Assembly: GCA_944322095.1 (NCBI GenBank)
Contig: CALUNU010000009.1
Coordinates: 1 to 64,000, forward strand
Source of the DNA: an uncultured Alloprevotella sp.
GTDB lineage: Bacteria; Bacteroidota; Bacteroidia; Bacteroidales; Bacteroidaceae
Direction of reading: 5' to 3'
Length of the DNA stretch: 64,000 bases
Shown here in pieces: positions 53,295 through 63,121 of this stretch (position 1 is the first letter of the stretch; every line of letters starts with the position of its first letter). A program made the position numbers and the translations under genes. The notes below the pieces were generated by a model. That model saw only the letters and a list, made by a program, of their open reading frames with translations. It was not told where the DNA came from and searched no databases.

Positions 53295-54920
53295 TTACCG
53301 GCGTTCTTCTTCGAGCACTGATTCCCCGTTTGTTGTGGATCCTGACCGAAACTTATTCAAAGATTTTGAGTTACCATTTTTTTTCTTTTGTTGGCCATGC
53401 TCCTTTTTAAACCTCTCGTTCAAGACTTTAAAATCGGAGAATGTTTTTATTTGTGCCTTGTGTGCTATAAGGTATTCTTTTCGAAACTGTAATTCTTGTG
53501 TCTTGTTCCTACTTTTACTTACGTCGAAATAAGTAGCCACCGGCCTTCTGTGAACCTCGTACAAGCTCATTTCCTTATTGCCATATTCAACACATCTCTT
53601 CAATTTCTTCAATTGGTCTATTTCCGAGTTGTCGAACGCTTCCTGCACCTTGTGGTACGACTCTATCATTTTGCAAAAGTCGGGATCTGCCTTTTGGAAC
53701 AGCTCTGCGTTTTGCTCATATTCATTATAAAGCTTCGCCACCTCTTCAAACGACAAATCTTTATTTTCGCTGCTCAACACGGTCTTAAAAGATGCCAGCT
53801 GCGCGTTGACATCAACACTTTCTGAACTATACTCTTCGGGCGTGCCATAGTTTTCTCCTTCCGAGAATGTCTCGGTCTGTATCGTGTCTGAAACGGCGGA
53901 GTTGTCATCAGTTTTTTCGCCGCTCCACCATCCGATCCAATTGCCTATGGCAAGCCCAACAACAAGACCGATGATCAGCGCTATCAAGGCTGCTTTTATG
54001 GACTTGGCAATACCAATTTTCTTCTTCTTCAATTGGGAGAAGTTTACTTCTGCTACGCCATTTCTAAGCCAGACTTCATTTTCGGTGAAATACACAGTTT
54101 TACCATCTGTGATTTCCACAGAGAGAGAGTCCTTCCAGTCGGATGGCAAAGGAACGACTGCCTGTAAAAGAACTTTATCCCTATCTATCTTCTTTCCTTT
54201 TTTTCCCAATCCAACTTCCTCTGTAGCAAACTTAATATTGGTCTTCAATAAATGATCTCCACACCCTATCTTGACCGTTAACGGTTGTTGGTTCGCAGCA
54301 TCAAACTTTTGGTCGAAGTATTCTTGATACTTGCCAGATGTGCAGACAAGCCTCACTGCCCTTTCTGCTTCCGGTTTACTTTCCTTTTTGCAGCTCTCCT
54401 GAATTTCACTCGTCGGCATGGTTACCGGCAGCTTTATAGGCATTATGACAGACTGTGTGCTTACGTTCAATGTTTGCCCGACAAGTTCGGCTCCGGTCAC
54501 TATTATCGAGTTATCACCGTTGTATTCAACGCGCAAGTCATTCACGTTAATGTCATTGTCCTTGCCAATGAGTGTGAAACGCAATTCGTCATCAAGGAGC
54601 AGTTTCTGCTTCTTGAGATACACATTTAATGCGTCCTTTTGTGTTTTGAAAAAGCTTGTATGGCTTATAGGCATTATCTGCACTTGATACAGCTTCTTTA
54701 CAGGCAGAGCCTTTAACTCCACTTTTACCACATTGTTGTCGGCATCGAAAGCAACTCCATCCATCTTCTTCCCGTTTATCAGCTCTTGTATGGTGAAGCT
54801 CACCTTCCTGTTGCGATAAAACCTGTTATCGGCTTCAGTGCTGATTTTTACCGGCTCATTGACATCGCTGACCGACTTCAGTGGCTTGCCGTTGCAGAAT
54901 ATAAAATAAATCTTTTCCAT
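53295..54920 (-). CDS. Single-pass membrane protein with duplicated C-terminal module (541 aa)
   Basis: Unrecognised family. No signal peptide. Residues 1-195 are beta-rich (KIYFIFCNGKPL, RKVSFTIQELINGKKMDGVA). Residues about 198-508 are identical to residues 414-724 of the 750-residue product at 58008-60260. This shared module contains a beta domain, one membrane helix (IKAALIALIIGLVVGLAIGN, 308-327) and a helical, presumably periplasmic tail. The N-terminal domain is homologous but clearly divergent between the two proteins. A 109-bp gap separates it from the upstream gene, the largest in the operon. Confidence 0.8.
   Translation of the reverse strand: MEKIYFIFCNGKPLKSVSDVNEPVKISTEADNRFYRNRKVSFTIQELINGKKMDGVAFDADNNVVKVELKALPVKKLYQVQIMPISHTSFFKTQKDALNVYLKKQKLLLDDELRFTLIGKDNDINVNDLRVEYNGDNSIIVTGAELVGQTLNVSTQSVIMPIKLPVTMPTSEIQESCKKESKPEAERAVRLVCTSGKYQEYFDQKFDAANQQPLTVKIGCGDHLLKTNIKFATEEVGLGKKGKKIDRDKVLLQAVVPLPSDWKDSLSVEITDGKTVYFTENEVWLRNGVAEVNFSQLKKKKIGIAKSIKAALIALIIGLVVGLAIGNWIGWWSGEKTDDNSAVSDTIQTETFSEGENYGTPEEYSSESVDVNAQLASFKTVLSSENKDLSFEEVAKLYNEYEQNAELFQKADPDFCKMIESYHKVQEAFDNSEIDQLKKLKRCVEYGNKEMSLYEVHRRPVATYFDVSKSRNKTQELQFRKEYLIAHKAQIKTFSDFKVLNERFKKEHGQQKKKNGNSKSLNKFRSGSTTNGESVLEEERR
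53394..54325. repeat. 932-bp direct repeat, copy 1
   Basis: Apparently identical over its length to 58086-59017 (offset 4692); I found no difference. Both copies are in the same orientation and in the same reading phase of two operon genes. Sequence outside the boundaries diverges at once, apart from a short GSTT-coding stretch near the stop codons. Confidence 0.9.
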
Positions 54921-55029
54921 CTGTCTTGGAGAAAGGAAGTTAAACTATTTGTAGAGTGACACCGTGGTACATACCAACGTATGCTCCACCTTATACCCGT
55001 TCCTTTTCATTTTTTAGAGCGTCTCAACC

Positions 55030-56046
55030 TCATTTGCCCAGCAACTCTTGCTCTATGTCCGAGTGGACGTCGGGGGCTTGGTCCATAGCTTTTACAAATT
55101 GCTTCCACGCTTCTTTCAGATAGGGTATGGGTTCTGCGGCAACTTTAGCTTTTTTCATTGCCTCGCTTTCCCGATCTATATTCCAATCAAATTTTGTATA
55201 TCCTTTTCCGCTGCGTTTGTTCTCATTGAAATATTTTAGGGCATCTCTGACAGCATTGAAGCAACCTTCGTATTGCCCCAGTTTCTCGGCGACATTGGCA
55301 ATCTCTGCCCGTTGCGTTTCGTTGCATCCTTTCATTGCTTTCAACCTGTTTATCGCCGTGTTTACCGCATGGATGTCAAATCTGTTTTGCAGCACGTCTG
55401 TTGCGTTGTCGTAGGCGCGTTTGTTTTCCATTGTCAGCTCCACGTCCTCCATGAATGCTTTTACGTCCTTGTTGTCGGCATAACGGCTGCATGCTGTCAT
55501 TATCCGTTCAAGCTCCTGCAAGTCCATTTCGCTGAAAGGCTTATGCGGATAAGCCCCATAGTCGGCCAACACGTTCTTTCCCACGTTTTCTTTCACCGTT
55601 TCCAGCTCTTCCATGCGTTCGCTGCTTGCCGCCAGATCTTTGTCCAGAGCCTGGATCTCGCACAGAATTTTGTCTGCGACTTGGGTCTTTGCTTTTACAG
55701 CGGCCAAAAGGCTGTCGCGTTTTTCCACCAGTTCTTTCAGCCGCAGATATTCTCTTTTGCCTTTCAGCTTTTTAATTTTCTTTTCCGCTGAAGCAGCTTT
55801 CTTCCCGGCTTGTGCCGAGTCGGCAGCGATTTCATCCAGCCGGTCTTCCAGTGCTTCCAGGCGGCTCGCCACCCTATCCATTTTTTCCTCAAGTTCTATC
55901 TTTCTTGCCGTCTCTTTCTCGAAAAGGGCGGTAATGTCTGGTTCGTTCGAGGTTGCGTCGGTCTGAGCGTTGACGGTCGTTGGCAGAGTCGTGGCGAACA
56001 GCAGCGATATGCATACGTGTTTGATACGATACATCTTTGTTCTCAT
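55030..56046 (-). CDS. Exported coiled-coil protein (338 aa)
   Basis: A signal peptide (CISLLFATTLPTTVNAQ, cleavage about residue 27) precedes a Lys/Glu/Ala-rich coiled coil from about 35 to 165 (KIELEEKMDRVASRLEALED and similar) and a helical C-terminal region with AEPIPYLKEAWKQFVKAMDQ near the end. The same end pattern, LIPYLENAYRQYWQELDKSP, occurs in the upstream gene product, so the two are probably paralogues. Translation start overlaps the upstream stop (TAATG). Predicted periplasmic; function unknown. Confidence 0.8.
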   Translation of the reverse strand: MRTKMYRIKHVCISLLFATTLPTTVNAQTDATSNEPDITALFEKETARKIELEEKMDRVASRLEALEDRLDEIAADSAQAGKKAASAEKKIKKLKGKREYLRLKELVEKRDSLLAAVKAKTQVADKILCEIQALDKDLAASSERMEELETVKENVGKNVLADYGAYPHKPFSEMDLQELERIMTACSRYADNKDVKAFMEDVELTMENKRAYDNATDVLQNRFDIHAVNTAINRLKAMKGCNETQRAEIANVAEKLGQYEGCFNAVRDALKYFNENKRSGKGYTKFDWNIDRESEAMKKAKVAAEPIPYLKEAWKQFVKAMDQAPDVHSDIEQELLGK

Positions 56047-57083
56047 TATTTGATTTTGTACTCCAATATCTCCTCTTCTATCTTTGTCTTTGTCAAGGGA
56101 CTCTTATCCAGCTCTTGCCAATATTGGCGGTAAGCGTTTTCCAGATAGGGTATCAGCTTGAAATACCGTTCATAAGCTCTTTTTACCTGACGGTTTTCAT
56201 CGGGCAGCAGATGTCCCTTTATAGCCTCCCGACAGGCATCGCTGACCTGCCCGTCTGCCCGACATTTGCTTATGGTCTTGTCCTTGTTTACGTTGTTGAT
56301 TATTTTTTTTAGTTCAGCTACGCCTCCGATGAATCTTGACAGCTTTATATCGAGAGAGTCCATCTCCACAAACTGTTCGTCGTTGAGCTCATAGCCTTTC
56401 TCTTTGCGCCGAAACGGGAATATCTCCTGTCTTATGTTTTTTATGGCATCGGCATCAAGCTTACTGGACAGCAAGGCTGCACCTCTATCGTAAAGTTGCT
56501 TGTTTCTCACAGCAATTTGCACACGTTTCTTGTAGTCCTCATAACCATCAATCTCGCGGTATTCGTCCACGGTTGAGCTTATGGCCGCCATTTCGTCGCT
56601 TGCTATCTGAGAATAGGGCTTTTCCAACCGATGCAGATTGTCCTGCATGGCCTGTTTTTTCTTCTCCGCGGAGTAGACATCCATGCCGTCAATTTCGCCT
56701 CTTACCTCAGCCAGCCGGCCACTCATGTTTTTTTTCACCTTATTCAGGCTGTCGGTTTTAGCGTCCATGGCTTTCGCTTTGTTTTCAAGCTCCACAACCT
56801 CACTCTCCAGCTTGGCTATGAAATCGGCAACCAACGAGTCGTTCATGCTTTTAAGTTGCGCCTCTGCTTGAGCTGTGACCTCAGCCTGCCTATCGGCAGC
56901 CGTACCGGCTGCCGATATTTTACCAGTCAGCGCAAGCGTATCTTGGGTCATCTGCTTTATCTTTTCCTGCAGGTCGGCGTTTGCCTTTACCACCTTTTCA
57001 TAACTGCCCTGTCCCCACACCCGGACGGATGTGAGAGAGAACAACATGAGAAGCGTGGTCATCAATATCTTGTTAAGTCTCAT
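56046..57083 (-). CDS. Exported coiled-coil protein (345 aa), paralogue of the next gene
   Basis: Signal peptide (ILMTTLLMLFSLTSVRVWGQ, cleavage about residue 24), then coiled coil to about residue 150 (LQEKIKQMTQDTLALTGKIS, VELENKAKAMDAKTDSLNKV), then a helical domain with YSQIASDEMAAISSTVDEYR, comparable to KPFSEMDLQELERIMTACSR of its neighbour. Likely periplasmic. Stop and next start overlap by one base, so the pair is translationally coupled and may form a hetero-oligomer. Confidence 0.8.
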   Translation of the reverse strand: MRLNKILMTTLLMLFSLTSVRVWGQGSYEKVVKANADLQEKIKQMTQDTLALTGKISAAGTAADRQAEVTAQAEAQLKSMNDSLVADFIAKLESEVVELENKAKAMDAKTDSLNKVKKNMSGRLAEVRGEIDGMDVYSAEKKKQAMQDNLHRLEKPYSQIASDEMAAISSTVDEYREIDGYEDYKKRVQIAVRNKQLYDRGAALLSSKLDADAIKNIRQEIFPFRRKEKGYELNDEQFVEMDSLDIKLSRFIGGVAELKKIINNVNKDKTISKCRADGQVSDACREAIKGHLLPDENRQVKRAYERYFKLIPYLENAYRQYWQELDKSPLTKTKIEEEILEYKIK

Positions 57084-57104
57084 TGCTGCAAAATTTGATT
57101 TACA

Positions 57105-57995
57105 TTATCTGTCTGCTCCTGTACTCATATTTCTTGCATATACAGGTGCTCTGTCACTCATGTTTCTTTCGTCTACTTCATTCGTGAAGCGTACAACGAA
57201 ATTGTGTAACGCGCTGTGATCGCTTCCGCGCTCGTTGCGATATCTGGCATAGACGGCTCTCAGATCGCTGTTGTTGGAACTGGTGCGTTCCACGTTGTTA
57301 TAGTAGGATATGATTCGCTGTGCCAGTATGTTGTAGTAACGCTCTCTTGCTTCCGACAGTTTTCCGGGGATGGCCGCCAGCCCGTTCTTTATCTCGCTAA
57401 TGCCTGAAAGATATTTCTTGTAGTTGGCATTTCCGAGTATGGCCGTACGCCGATGAGTTATCCCGTTGCTATAGGCTGAAAACGACGGCGACCACGATGT
57501 GCCGTTGAAGCTGGGCGACAAGCCGATGGCTTTGCCGGCAAGCGCGCGGGCCTCGGTGTAAGTGGCATACACGTCCTTTATCATCGTGATGTTCTTGTCT
57601 GACGATGCCTTGGGGTCTTCCTCAGTTATTACGTTTACGGCGTCGCGGTATTTTTTCACCACGTCAAACCGACATACAGGCTTGGCCCATTCGGCAAAAA
57701 TCTTTTCATACACAATGACCGTGGCTCTGACGGTGTTGATGTCGCCGAGCGTTTGCGTACTCTCCTTTGAATATTCGGTGGAGAGTTGTCTCACGGTTTC
57801 GCAGTTTTGCCGGAACAGCTTTTCGTTCCAATCGCCAGCCTGCTCCCAGTCTGCTGCAAACTGCTTGCTGTACATTTCGTAATCGTTGCCCTCAGGTGGA
57901 GGCGTAATGCCGGAACCACCGTTCATAAGGAAAAATGCACCGACCACAGCCGCCAATATGACGGCAAATACCATTATAAGCTTTAATAATTTCAT
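57105..57995 (-). CDS. Membrane-anchored helical protein (296 aa)
   Basis: One N-terminal membrane segment (LIMVFAVILAAVVGAFFLMN, 6-25) without a clear cleavage site, then GGSGITPPPEGNDYEMY and a helical domain (FAADWEQAGDWNEKLFRQNC, VNVITEEDPKASSDKNITMI). Predicted to be anchored in the inner membrane and to face the periplasm. No family recognised. 12 bp upstream and 21 bp downstream spacing to its neighbours fits the operon. Confidence 0.78.
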   Translation of the reverse strand: MKLLKLIMVFAVILAAVVGAFFLMNGGSGITPPPEGNDYEMYSKQFAADWEQAGDWNEKLFRQNCETVRQLSTEYSKESTQTLGDINTVRATVIVYEKIFAEWAKPVCRFDVVKKYRDAVNVITEEDPKASSDKNITMIKDVYATYTEARALAGKAIGLSPSFNGTSWSPSFSAYSNGITHRRTAILGNANYKKYLSGISEIKNGLAAIPGKLSEARERYYNILAQRIISYYNNVERTSSNNSDLRAVYARYRNERGSDHSALHNFVVRFTNEVDERNMSDRAPVYARNMSTGADR

Positions 57996-58007
57996 AACTC
58001 TTCTTGT

Positions 58008-60260
58008 TTATCGTTCTTTGAACCATGATTCCTCGCTTGTTGTGGATCCTGACCGGTTTGTGTTATCATTGTTTCCCTCTTGGGAGCCATGCTCCTTTTT
58101 AAACCTCTCGTTCAAGACTTTAAAATCGGAGAATGTTTTTATTTGTGCCTTGTGTGCTATAAGGTATTCTTTTCGAAACTGTAATTCTTGTGTCTTGTTC
58201 CTACTTTTACTTACGTCGAAATAAGTAGCCACCGGCCTTCTGTGAACCTCGTACAAGCTCATTTCCTTATTGCCATATTCAACACATCTCTTCAATTTCT
58301 TCAATTGGTCTATTTCCGAGTTGTCGAACGCTTCCTGCACCTTGTGGTACGACTCTATCATTTTGCAAAAGTCGGGATCTGCCTTTTGGAACAGCTCTGC
58401 GTTTTGCTCATATTCATTATAAAGCTTCGCCACCTCTTCAAACGACAAATCTTTATTTTCGCTGCTCAACACGGTCTTAAAAGATGCCAGCTGCGCGTTG
58501 ACATCAACACTTTCTGAACTATACTCTTCGGGCGTGCCATAGTTTTCTCCTTCCGAGAATGTCTCGGTCTGTATCGTGTCTGAAACGGCGGAGTTGTCAT
58601 CAGTTTTTTCGCCGCTCCACCATCCGATCCAATTGCCTATGGCAAGCCCAACAACAAGACCGATGATCAGCGCTATCAAGGCTGCTTTTATGGACTTGGC
58701 AATACCAATTTTCTTCTTCTTCAATTGGGAGAAGTTTACTTCTGCTACGCCATTTCTAAGCCAGACTTCATTTTCGGTGAAATACACAGTTTTACCATCT
58801 GTGATTTCCACAGAGAGAGAGTCCTTCCAGTCGGATGGCAAAGGAACGACTGCCTGTAAAAGAACTTTATCCCTATCTATCTTCTTTCCTTTTTTTCCCA
58901 ATCCAACTTCCTCTGTAGCAAACTTAATATTGGTCTTCAATAAATGATCTCCACACCCTATCTTGACCGTTAACGGTTGTTGGTTCGCAGCATCAAACTT
59001 TTGGTCGAAGTATTCTTCATATAGGACGTCTTTACAGACAAGCTTTACGCATCTTTCTGCTTCTTGCTCTTTTTTCTTATTGTCTGTATTACTGATGGGT
59101 CTGGGTGCTTCCTTTACACGGTATTTCACTAATAAGGTGGACCCATTCAGTTTGATTTCTTCGGTCTTATATTTGTTGCTGTCGTTAAATATTACGCCAA
59201 AGCCAGATGGCTGCGACAGGTATTTTATTTGTTCACCTTCAAGGGTGAAGAATTTGTCTCCACCATTACGCTCAATATTTATACGCACTCCATCGTATGT
59301 GAGGTTAAAATCAGATTGCTCGTTGAAGTTCACCGTGGTATTCCCTTCGATACGGAGCAAATCGATTTTTATTTTCTTGCGCTTGGGTTTGGCTTCTAAC
59401 GTGACATAAATTTCTTCCTTTTCTGCATCTATCTTGACACCTTTTATCGTTTTGCCGCGTTCAAGATCTGCAATGGTAAAGCTCACCTCTTCGTTATCGT
59501 AACACTCCGAGTCTTTACCCGAGTGGAAATGCAGTTCCTTCTCGACATTGTTCTCCGGGCCTAACGATCTTCCGTTTGAGAAAATTGTGTAGTTCTTGGG
59601 GCGCGGAATTTTTATGTCAAGCTTAGTGTATGGCGCGTCACTCCTCACAATTTCTGCCACCAGCACTTCGTCATAAGGCACGAATTCTGCATACTGCACG
59701 TCGGCCATCAGTTTTTTTATATCGTCTTTTTCCGCCGTTACGTAGGCTATATTCTTGCCACCGTGCGCCATCTGGCGGTACGGTCCGTGCTTTTGCTCAA
59801 GTTCATACTTTCGCGCAACGCCGTCCAGCTCATCGGTGATTGTCCGAAGCATGCTGGGCGTCATGATGTTTTCTTTGTACTCGTAAGTTTCTTTCTGCGA
59901 GTCTTTCAACGTCATGTATCCATCGATAAACTTATCCTTGATTTCGATAAGTGCATCGTAAGGACTTTGCCCACCGGCAATGGCATAGCCTTTAGGCACG
60001 GATATGCCGAACATCAAGCGCCCTTCCCGTATCGCGTTGAAGCTACGTACGTTGTTCTTTATCAATTTGTAGACCACGAAGTCGCTTTCAATGCATATTG
60101 AGAAGTAAAACGAATTGTCTTGGAAACCTTCGTAGGTAGGCTCATTCATTTCAAACCTGGCATTGTTGCACAAAATGAAGCCATCTTTTCCCGCTCCGCT
60201 ATGCGAGTCGGGATTGCCAAACACTTTTACCGATATGTATTTAGGATTTTCCGTTGCCAT
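58008..60260 (-). CDS. Single-pass membrane protein with duplicated C-terminal module (750 aa)
   Basis: Predicted 750 residues, family unrecognised. Residues 1-220 form an extra N-terminal domain absent from the shorter paralogue (KDGFILCNNARFEMNEPTYE, YFSICIESDFVVYKLIKNNV), vaguely like GTPase-associated N-terminal domains. Residues about 225-410 correspond to the N-terminal beta domain of the 541-residue paralogue (NYTIFSNGRSLG, EEVSFTIADLERGKTIKGVK). Residues 414-724 are the identical shared module with its membrane helix at 524-543. The N-terminus should be cytoplasmic and the helical tail periplasmic. It follows the GTPase gene by 40 bp. Confidence 0.82.
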   Translation of the reverse strand: MATENPKYISVKVFGNPDSHSGAGKDGFILCNNARFEMNEPTYEGFQDNSFYFSICIESDFVVYKLIKNNVRSFNAIREGRLMFGISVPKGYAIAGGQSPYDALIEIKDKFIDGYMTLKDSQKETYEYKENIMTPSMLRTITDELDGVARKYELEQKHGPYRQMAHGGKNIAYVTAEKDDIKKLMADVQYAEFVPYDEVLVAEIVRSDAPYTKLDIKIPRPKNYTIFSNGRSLGPENNVEKELHFHSGKDSECYDNEEVSFTIADLERGKTIKGVKIDAEKEEIYVTLEAKPKRKKIKIDLLRIEGNTTVNFNEQSDFNLTYDGVRINIERNGGDKFFTLEGEQIKYLSQPSGFGVIFNDSNKYKTEEIKLNGSTLLVKYRVKEAPRPISNTDNKKKEQEAERCVKLVCKDVLYEEYFDQKFDAANQQPLTVKIGCGDHLLKTNIKFATEEVGLGKKGKKIDRDKVLLQAVVPLPSDWKDSLSVEITDGKTVYFTENEVWLRNGVAEVNFSQLKKKKIGIAKSIKAALIALIIGLVVGLAIGNWIGWWSGEKTDDNSAVSDTIQTETFSEGENYGTPEEYSSESVDVNAQLASFKTVLSSENKDLSFEEVAKLYNEYEQNAELFQKADPDFCKMIESYHKVQEAFDNSEIDQLKKLKRCVEYGNKEMSLYEVHRRPVATYFDVSKSRNKTQELQFRKEYLIAHKAQIKTFSDFKVLNERFKKEHGSQEGNNDNTNRSGSTTSEESWFKER
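58086..59017. repeat. 932-bp direct repeat, copy 2
   Basis: Partner of 53394-54325; encodes the shared membrane module of the 750-residue protein. Confidence 0.9.
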
Positions 60261-60300
60261 TGTTTTGACGTAATTTTTATGATTTTACAGCATGTGGCTT

Positions 60301-62085
60301 TTATACCGCGAAAAGTGGCGAATTAACAAGCTCTTTAAATTTTACCCAAAATGTTTTCTCTTTCGTCCCGATAGTGGAGTTCGTGATCGCCGTAACCAAG
60401 CGGTCGGAATCGGTGTAATCATATTCGTACAGTCCGCCCACATAAAACTTGCCAAGACTGAAGGTGTAAAGTTTCGGCCTATGCTTTGTCTGAGTGTTGA
60501 TGTTGTAGTTCTTACACAAGTTTATGAGCTTAGTGATTTTTTGTTGATATCTTTGGACTATACTCAAAGCTCTATCATCGCGCTCTAAATTGTTGCCTAA
60601 CAAGTCGGCTTTCGTTATAATGATGTGGATGGAGTCTACTTTCTTCATTATATTGCAATTACTTGGATCATCAAAAAGATCCACCATTTTCTCAATTACG
60701 TCTTGTTGATTAACAGAATAGGAATCAAGTTCTACATTACCGTTTTCTTTAGTTACTTGATGTGTTCTATGTACAACATTGGCAGTAGGATCTATAATAA
60801 GAAAAAATACTTTTCTGTTATCATTCTGCAACAATTGGGTAGTACCTGAGCCCATATCCTCAAACGTAAATATGTGGTCAGGGTTACCGGCGATCTGCAA
60901 TGCAAATTCTTCGCCCGACATTTCTATCAGATTGACCTTATGCGACACGCCTTTTGACGTTTGGGAATATATATTAGCTTCAAGCGAGACCACGAAATCA
61001 CCCGGGGTTGAGGTTACCGTAACGCCGCTTGAGGTGTATTGCCGTAAGGCTGCGGCGTAGTCGCCTCCTCCATGTGCACGGTTGACATCCAATGATCCTG
61101 AACTCGACAACCCCATGAGTATGCACGTCTTACCGGTGGACGGTATACCGAAAAAATACACATCTGTATATCCGGGCTTACATTCCAGTTTACACTGATT
61201 TATGGCCTGCACTATGTTCGGCAAGTCATTGTTTAAGTCGCTTTGACGCAGCCTGTCAAGCACGTTTTGCGTTAAAACCTTTTGACAAATTAACTCACGG
61301 TCAGTAAAGATGTTTTTATCAAGCAGCTTCAGGAGACGGGAGACATCATAGCTGTCGGGCCGCTGCTGCATCTGCTCAATCTCACTCCGCTTCAACGTCA
61401 TGAGCAGAAGATCTGCATTGGACTTGAACGGCGACGAAGGGTTGTCGTTTATGTAATCCGACACCATGAAAATGTCGCCTGAATTCTTAATCCGATCCCA
61501 CTGTGCTATAGAGTTGAGTATATTTTTCGCCTCACTTATATGGTTTCCTTCCGGGAACAACGTAATATAATTTTGTATCTCCATTATATCGTCGTTTCTC
61601 GTAAGGCTCCAAAAGTTGTCGTCGATATCGCTTTTGTGAACTGTGTTGGGGTATTTTTGCAAATGTGCGAGAAGTTTGGTCTTTGACATGCTGTCTACCT
61701 GCTCCCAATCTGCCTGCTCCCGCATTTTTTGCTGTTCCTTCAATTGGTTGTCAACGTCGTCATATAGAAGATTGGCTTCGTCCACATGATTACCATTGGG
61801 ACGCGAACCTTCCCAACGTCGAATGTAGGCCTCTATCATGCGGAGCAGTTCCGGTGTCGGAGTATGGCGAAGAGCATCGATGGCCTTCCATTCGTTCTGT
61901 TCCTGTGGGTTCGGCATTGCTTGGATGGCGTTTTCTATGTACTGACGCCTCTCGGCCGCCATATTGGGAAAGTCGTCCAGACTCACATTGTCGTATTCCA
62001 GGATATAGTTCAACATTGCATTTATATTAATATGCGGCTCCTGTGCTATCAACTGCCGCTTTTGCATATCTGTAAGTTGGGGCAT
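60301..62085 (-). CDS. TRAFAC-like GTPase with N-terminal helical repeats
   Basis: Predicted 594 residues. The first 300 contain four or five helical repeats of about 45 residues with the pattern L..YI..(F/Y)P.G.H..EA (IEAYIRRWEGSRPNGNHVDE, IQNYITLFPEGNHISEAKNI), probably a protein-binding solenoid. A nucleotide-binding domain follows: G1 GIPSTGKT at 313-320, a switch-like LIEMSGEEFA near 386-395 where classical GTPases have DxxG, and G4 ITKADLL near 490-496. TKAD indicates guanine specificity. No membrane segment. I cannot name the family; the setting recalls GTPases of multi-component conflict systems. It lies between two membrane-protein genes. Confidence 0.82.
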   Translation of the reverse strand: MPQLTDMQKRQLIAQEPHININAMLNYILEYDNVSLDDFPNMAAERRQYIENAIQAMPNPQEQNEWKAIDALRHTPTPELLRMIEAYIRRWEGSRPNGNHVDEANLLYDDVDNQLKEQQKMREQADWEQVDSMSKTKLLAHLQKYPNTVHKSDIDDNFWSLTRNDDIMEIQNYITLFPEGNHISEAKNILNSIAQWDRIKNSGDIFMVSDYINDNPSSPFKSNADLLLMTLKRSEIEQMQQRPDSYDVSRLLKLLDKNIFTDRELICQKVLTQNVLDRLRQSDLNNDLPNIVQAINQCKLECKPGYTDVYFFGIPSTGKTCILMGLSSSGSLDVNRAHGGGDYAAALRQYTSSGVTVTSTPGDFVVSLEANIYSQTSKGVSHKVNLIEMSGEEFALQIAGNPDHIFTFEDMGSGTTQLLQNDNRKVFFLIIDPTANVVHRTHQVTKENGNVELDSYSVNQQDVIEKMVDLFDDPSNCNIMKKVDSIHIIITKADLLGNNLERDDRALSIVQRYQQKITKLINLCKNYNINTQTKHRPKLYTFSLGKFYVGGLYEYDYTDSDRLVTAITNSTIGTKEKTFWVKFKELVNSPLFAV

Positions 62086-62117
62086 AATTGTGTAGTTAAT
62101 TAAGATAAATATTATTA

Positions 62118-63113
62118 TTAGCCAAGTATGTATCCTCCGTCTGGGGCTAGGAGACCTCCCCCTATGTCAGTTTTATCAGTGCGATAGGCCATGATGTAAT
62201 TGAAAAGTATCAACACGTGTATCAGCAACACCAAGACGACTGCCATCGGGCTGAATCCTTCTGCCTGTCGCAAAGCTTTTCTGAACTCCAATCCTTGTAT
62301 ACCGCCTTCTACGGTGTATTCGCGACTTTGATTTTCGCCTGTCAAAGTATGTCGACCAAACATATCGCTTCCGATGTTGGGTAATTTTGCATTTTCAGAA
62401 CGCTTGGTCAACTCTTCTCCTGCTTTTTGGGCCACTTCTTCTATCTCTTTTGCCTTAAGAGGGACAGTCATCATGCTCCAGCTGTTGACAGATTCCTCTA
62501 TTTCGGAGATTTTTTTTAAGTAGAAATCTTTCTGTTCTTTGTATCCGTCACCAAGCAAGTTTGAATTCTGGATCTTCGTAAACGATTCTACACCTTCTTG
62601 TGTGGGACTGATCTTATTTTCCTCCATGAATTCGTTCAAGGATTCGTCACGCACTTGGTTGAGAGCTATGGCATTTTCGAGGCCTGCTATTGTGGCATTC
62701 AAAGCCGTTCTCTCAAAATCCTCGTACGTCTCGAACATACGGCTAATTTTCTGAAGATCGTTTTGGGCGTAAGTTTTGATCTGCTCCTTATTACCGTTAA
62801 CAGCAAAGAAGTGATTTATACCGCCGAAAAGCGATACCGGTATGGCAAGGAGAACATATAAGCCGAGCGTACCGTATTCCACTTTTTTCCACATCTTCAC
62901 ACGATTTTCTGCTCCTTTGGCCTTTATCATGAGCCAAAGCAGAAAGGCCGCAAAGGCGGTGATGATGATGGAGAAGAACAGATCCACCCCAATTTCGCCT
63001 CCGCTCATGTACGAGTTTCCAATGTATGTGAACACTAGCAGAAGCACAAGACCAACTATTGACACGATGTTGGCTATCGTAACACTTTTGTTTTGTTTGT
63101 TATTCTTTTCCAT
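62118..63113 (-). CDS. Four-helix membrane protein with large loop
   Basis: Predicted 331 residues. Three membrane helices near the N-terminus (IVSIVGLVLLLVFTYIGNSY, LFFSIIITAFAAFLLWLMIK, LGLYVLLAIPVSLFGG), a helical loop of about 170 residues (about residues 115-290), and a last helix near the C-terminus (MAVVLVLLIHVLILFNYIMA). No family recognised. It starts 8 bp after the subtilase stop; an upstream in-frame ATG at 63146 would overlap the protease gene. It might be the membrane hub of the operon's products. Confidence 0.8.
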   Translation of the reverse strand: MEKNNKQNKSVTIANIVSIVGLVLLLVFTYIGNSYMSGGEIGVDLFFSIIITAFAAFLLWLMIKAKGAENRVKMWKKVEYGTLGLYVLLAIPVSLFGGINHFFAVNGNKEQIKTYAQNDLQKISRMFETYEDFERTALNATIAGLENAIALNQVRDESLNEFMEENKISPTQEGVESFTKIQNSNLLGDGYKEQKDFYLKKISEIEESVNSWSMMTVPLKAKEIEEVAQKAGEELTKRSENAKLPNIGSDMFGRHTLTGENQSREYTVEGGIQGLEFRKALRQAEGFSPMAVVLVLLIHVLILFNYIMAYRTDKTDIGGGLLAPDGGYILG

Positions 63114-63121
63114 GACTTTTA

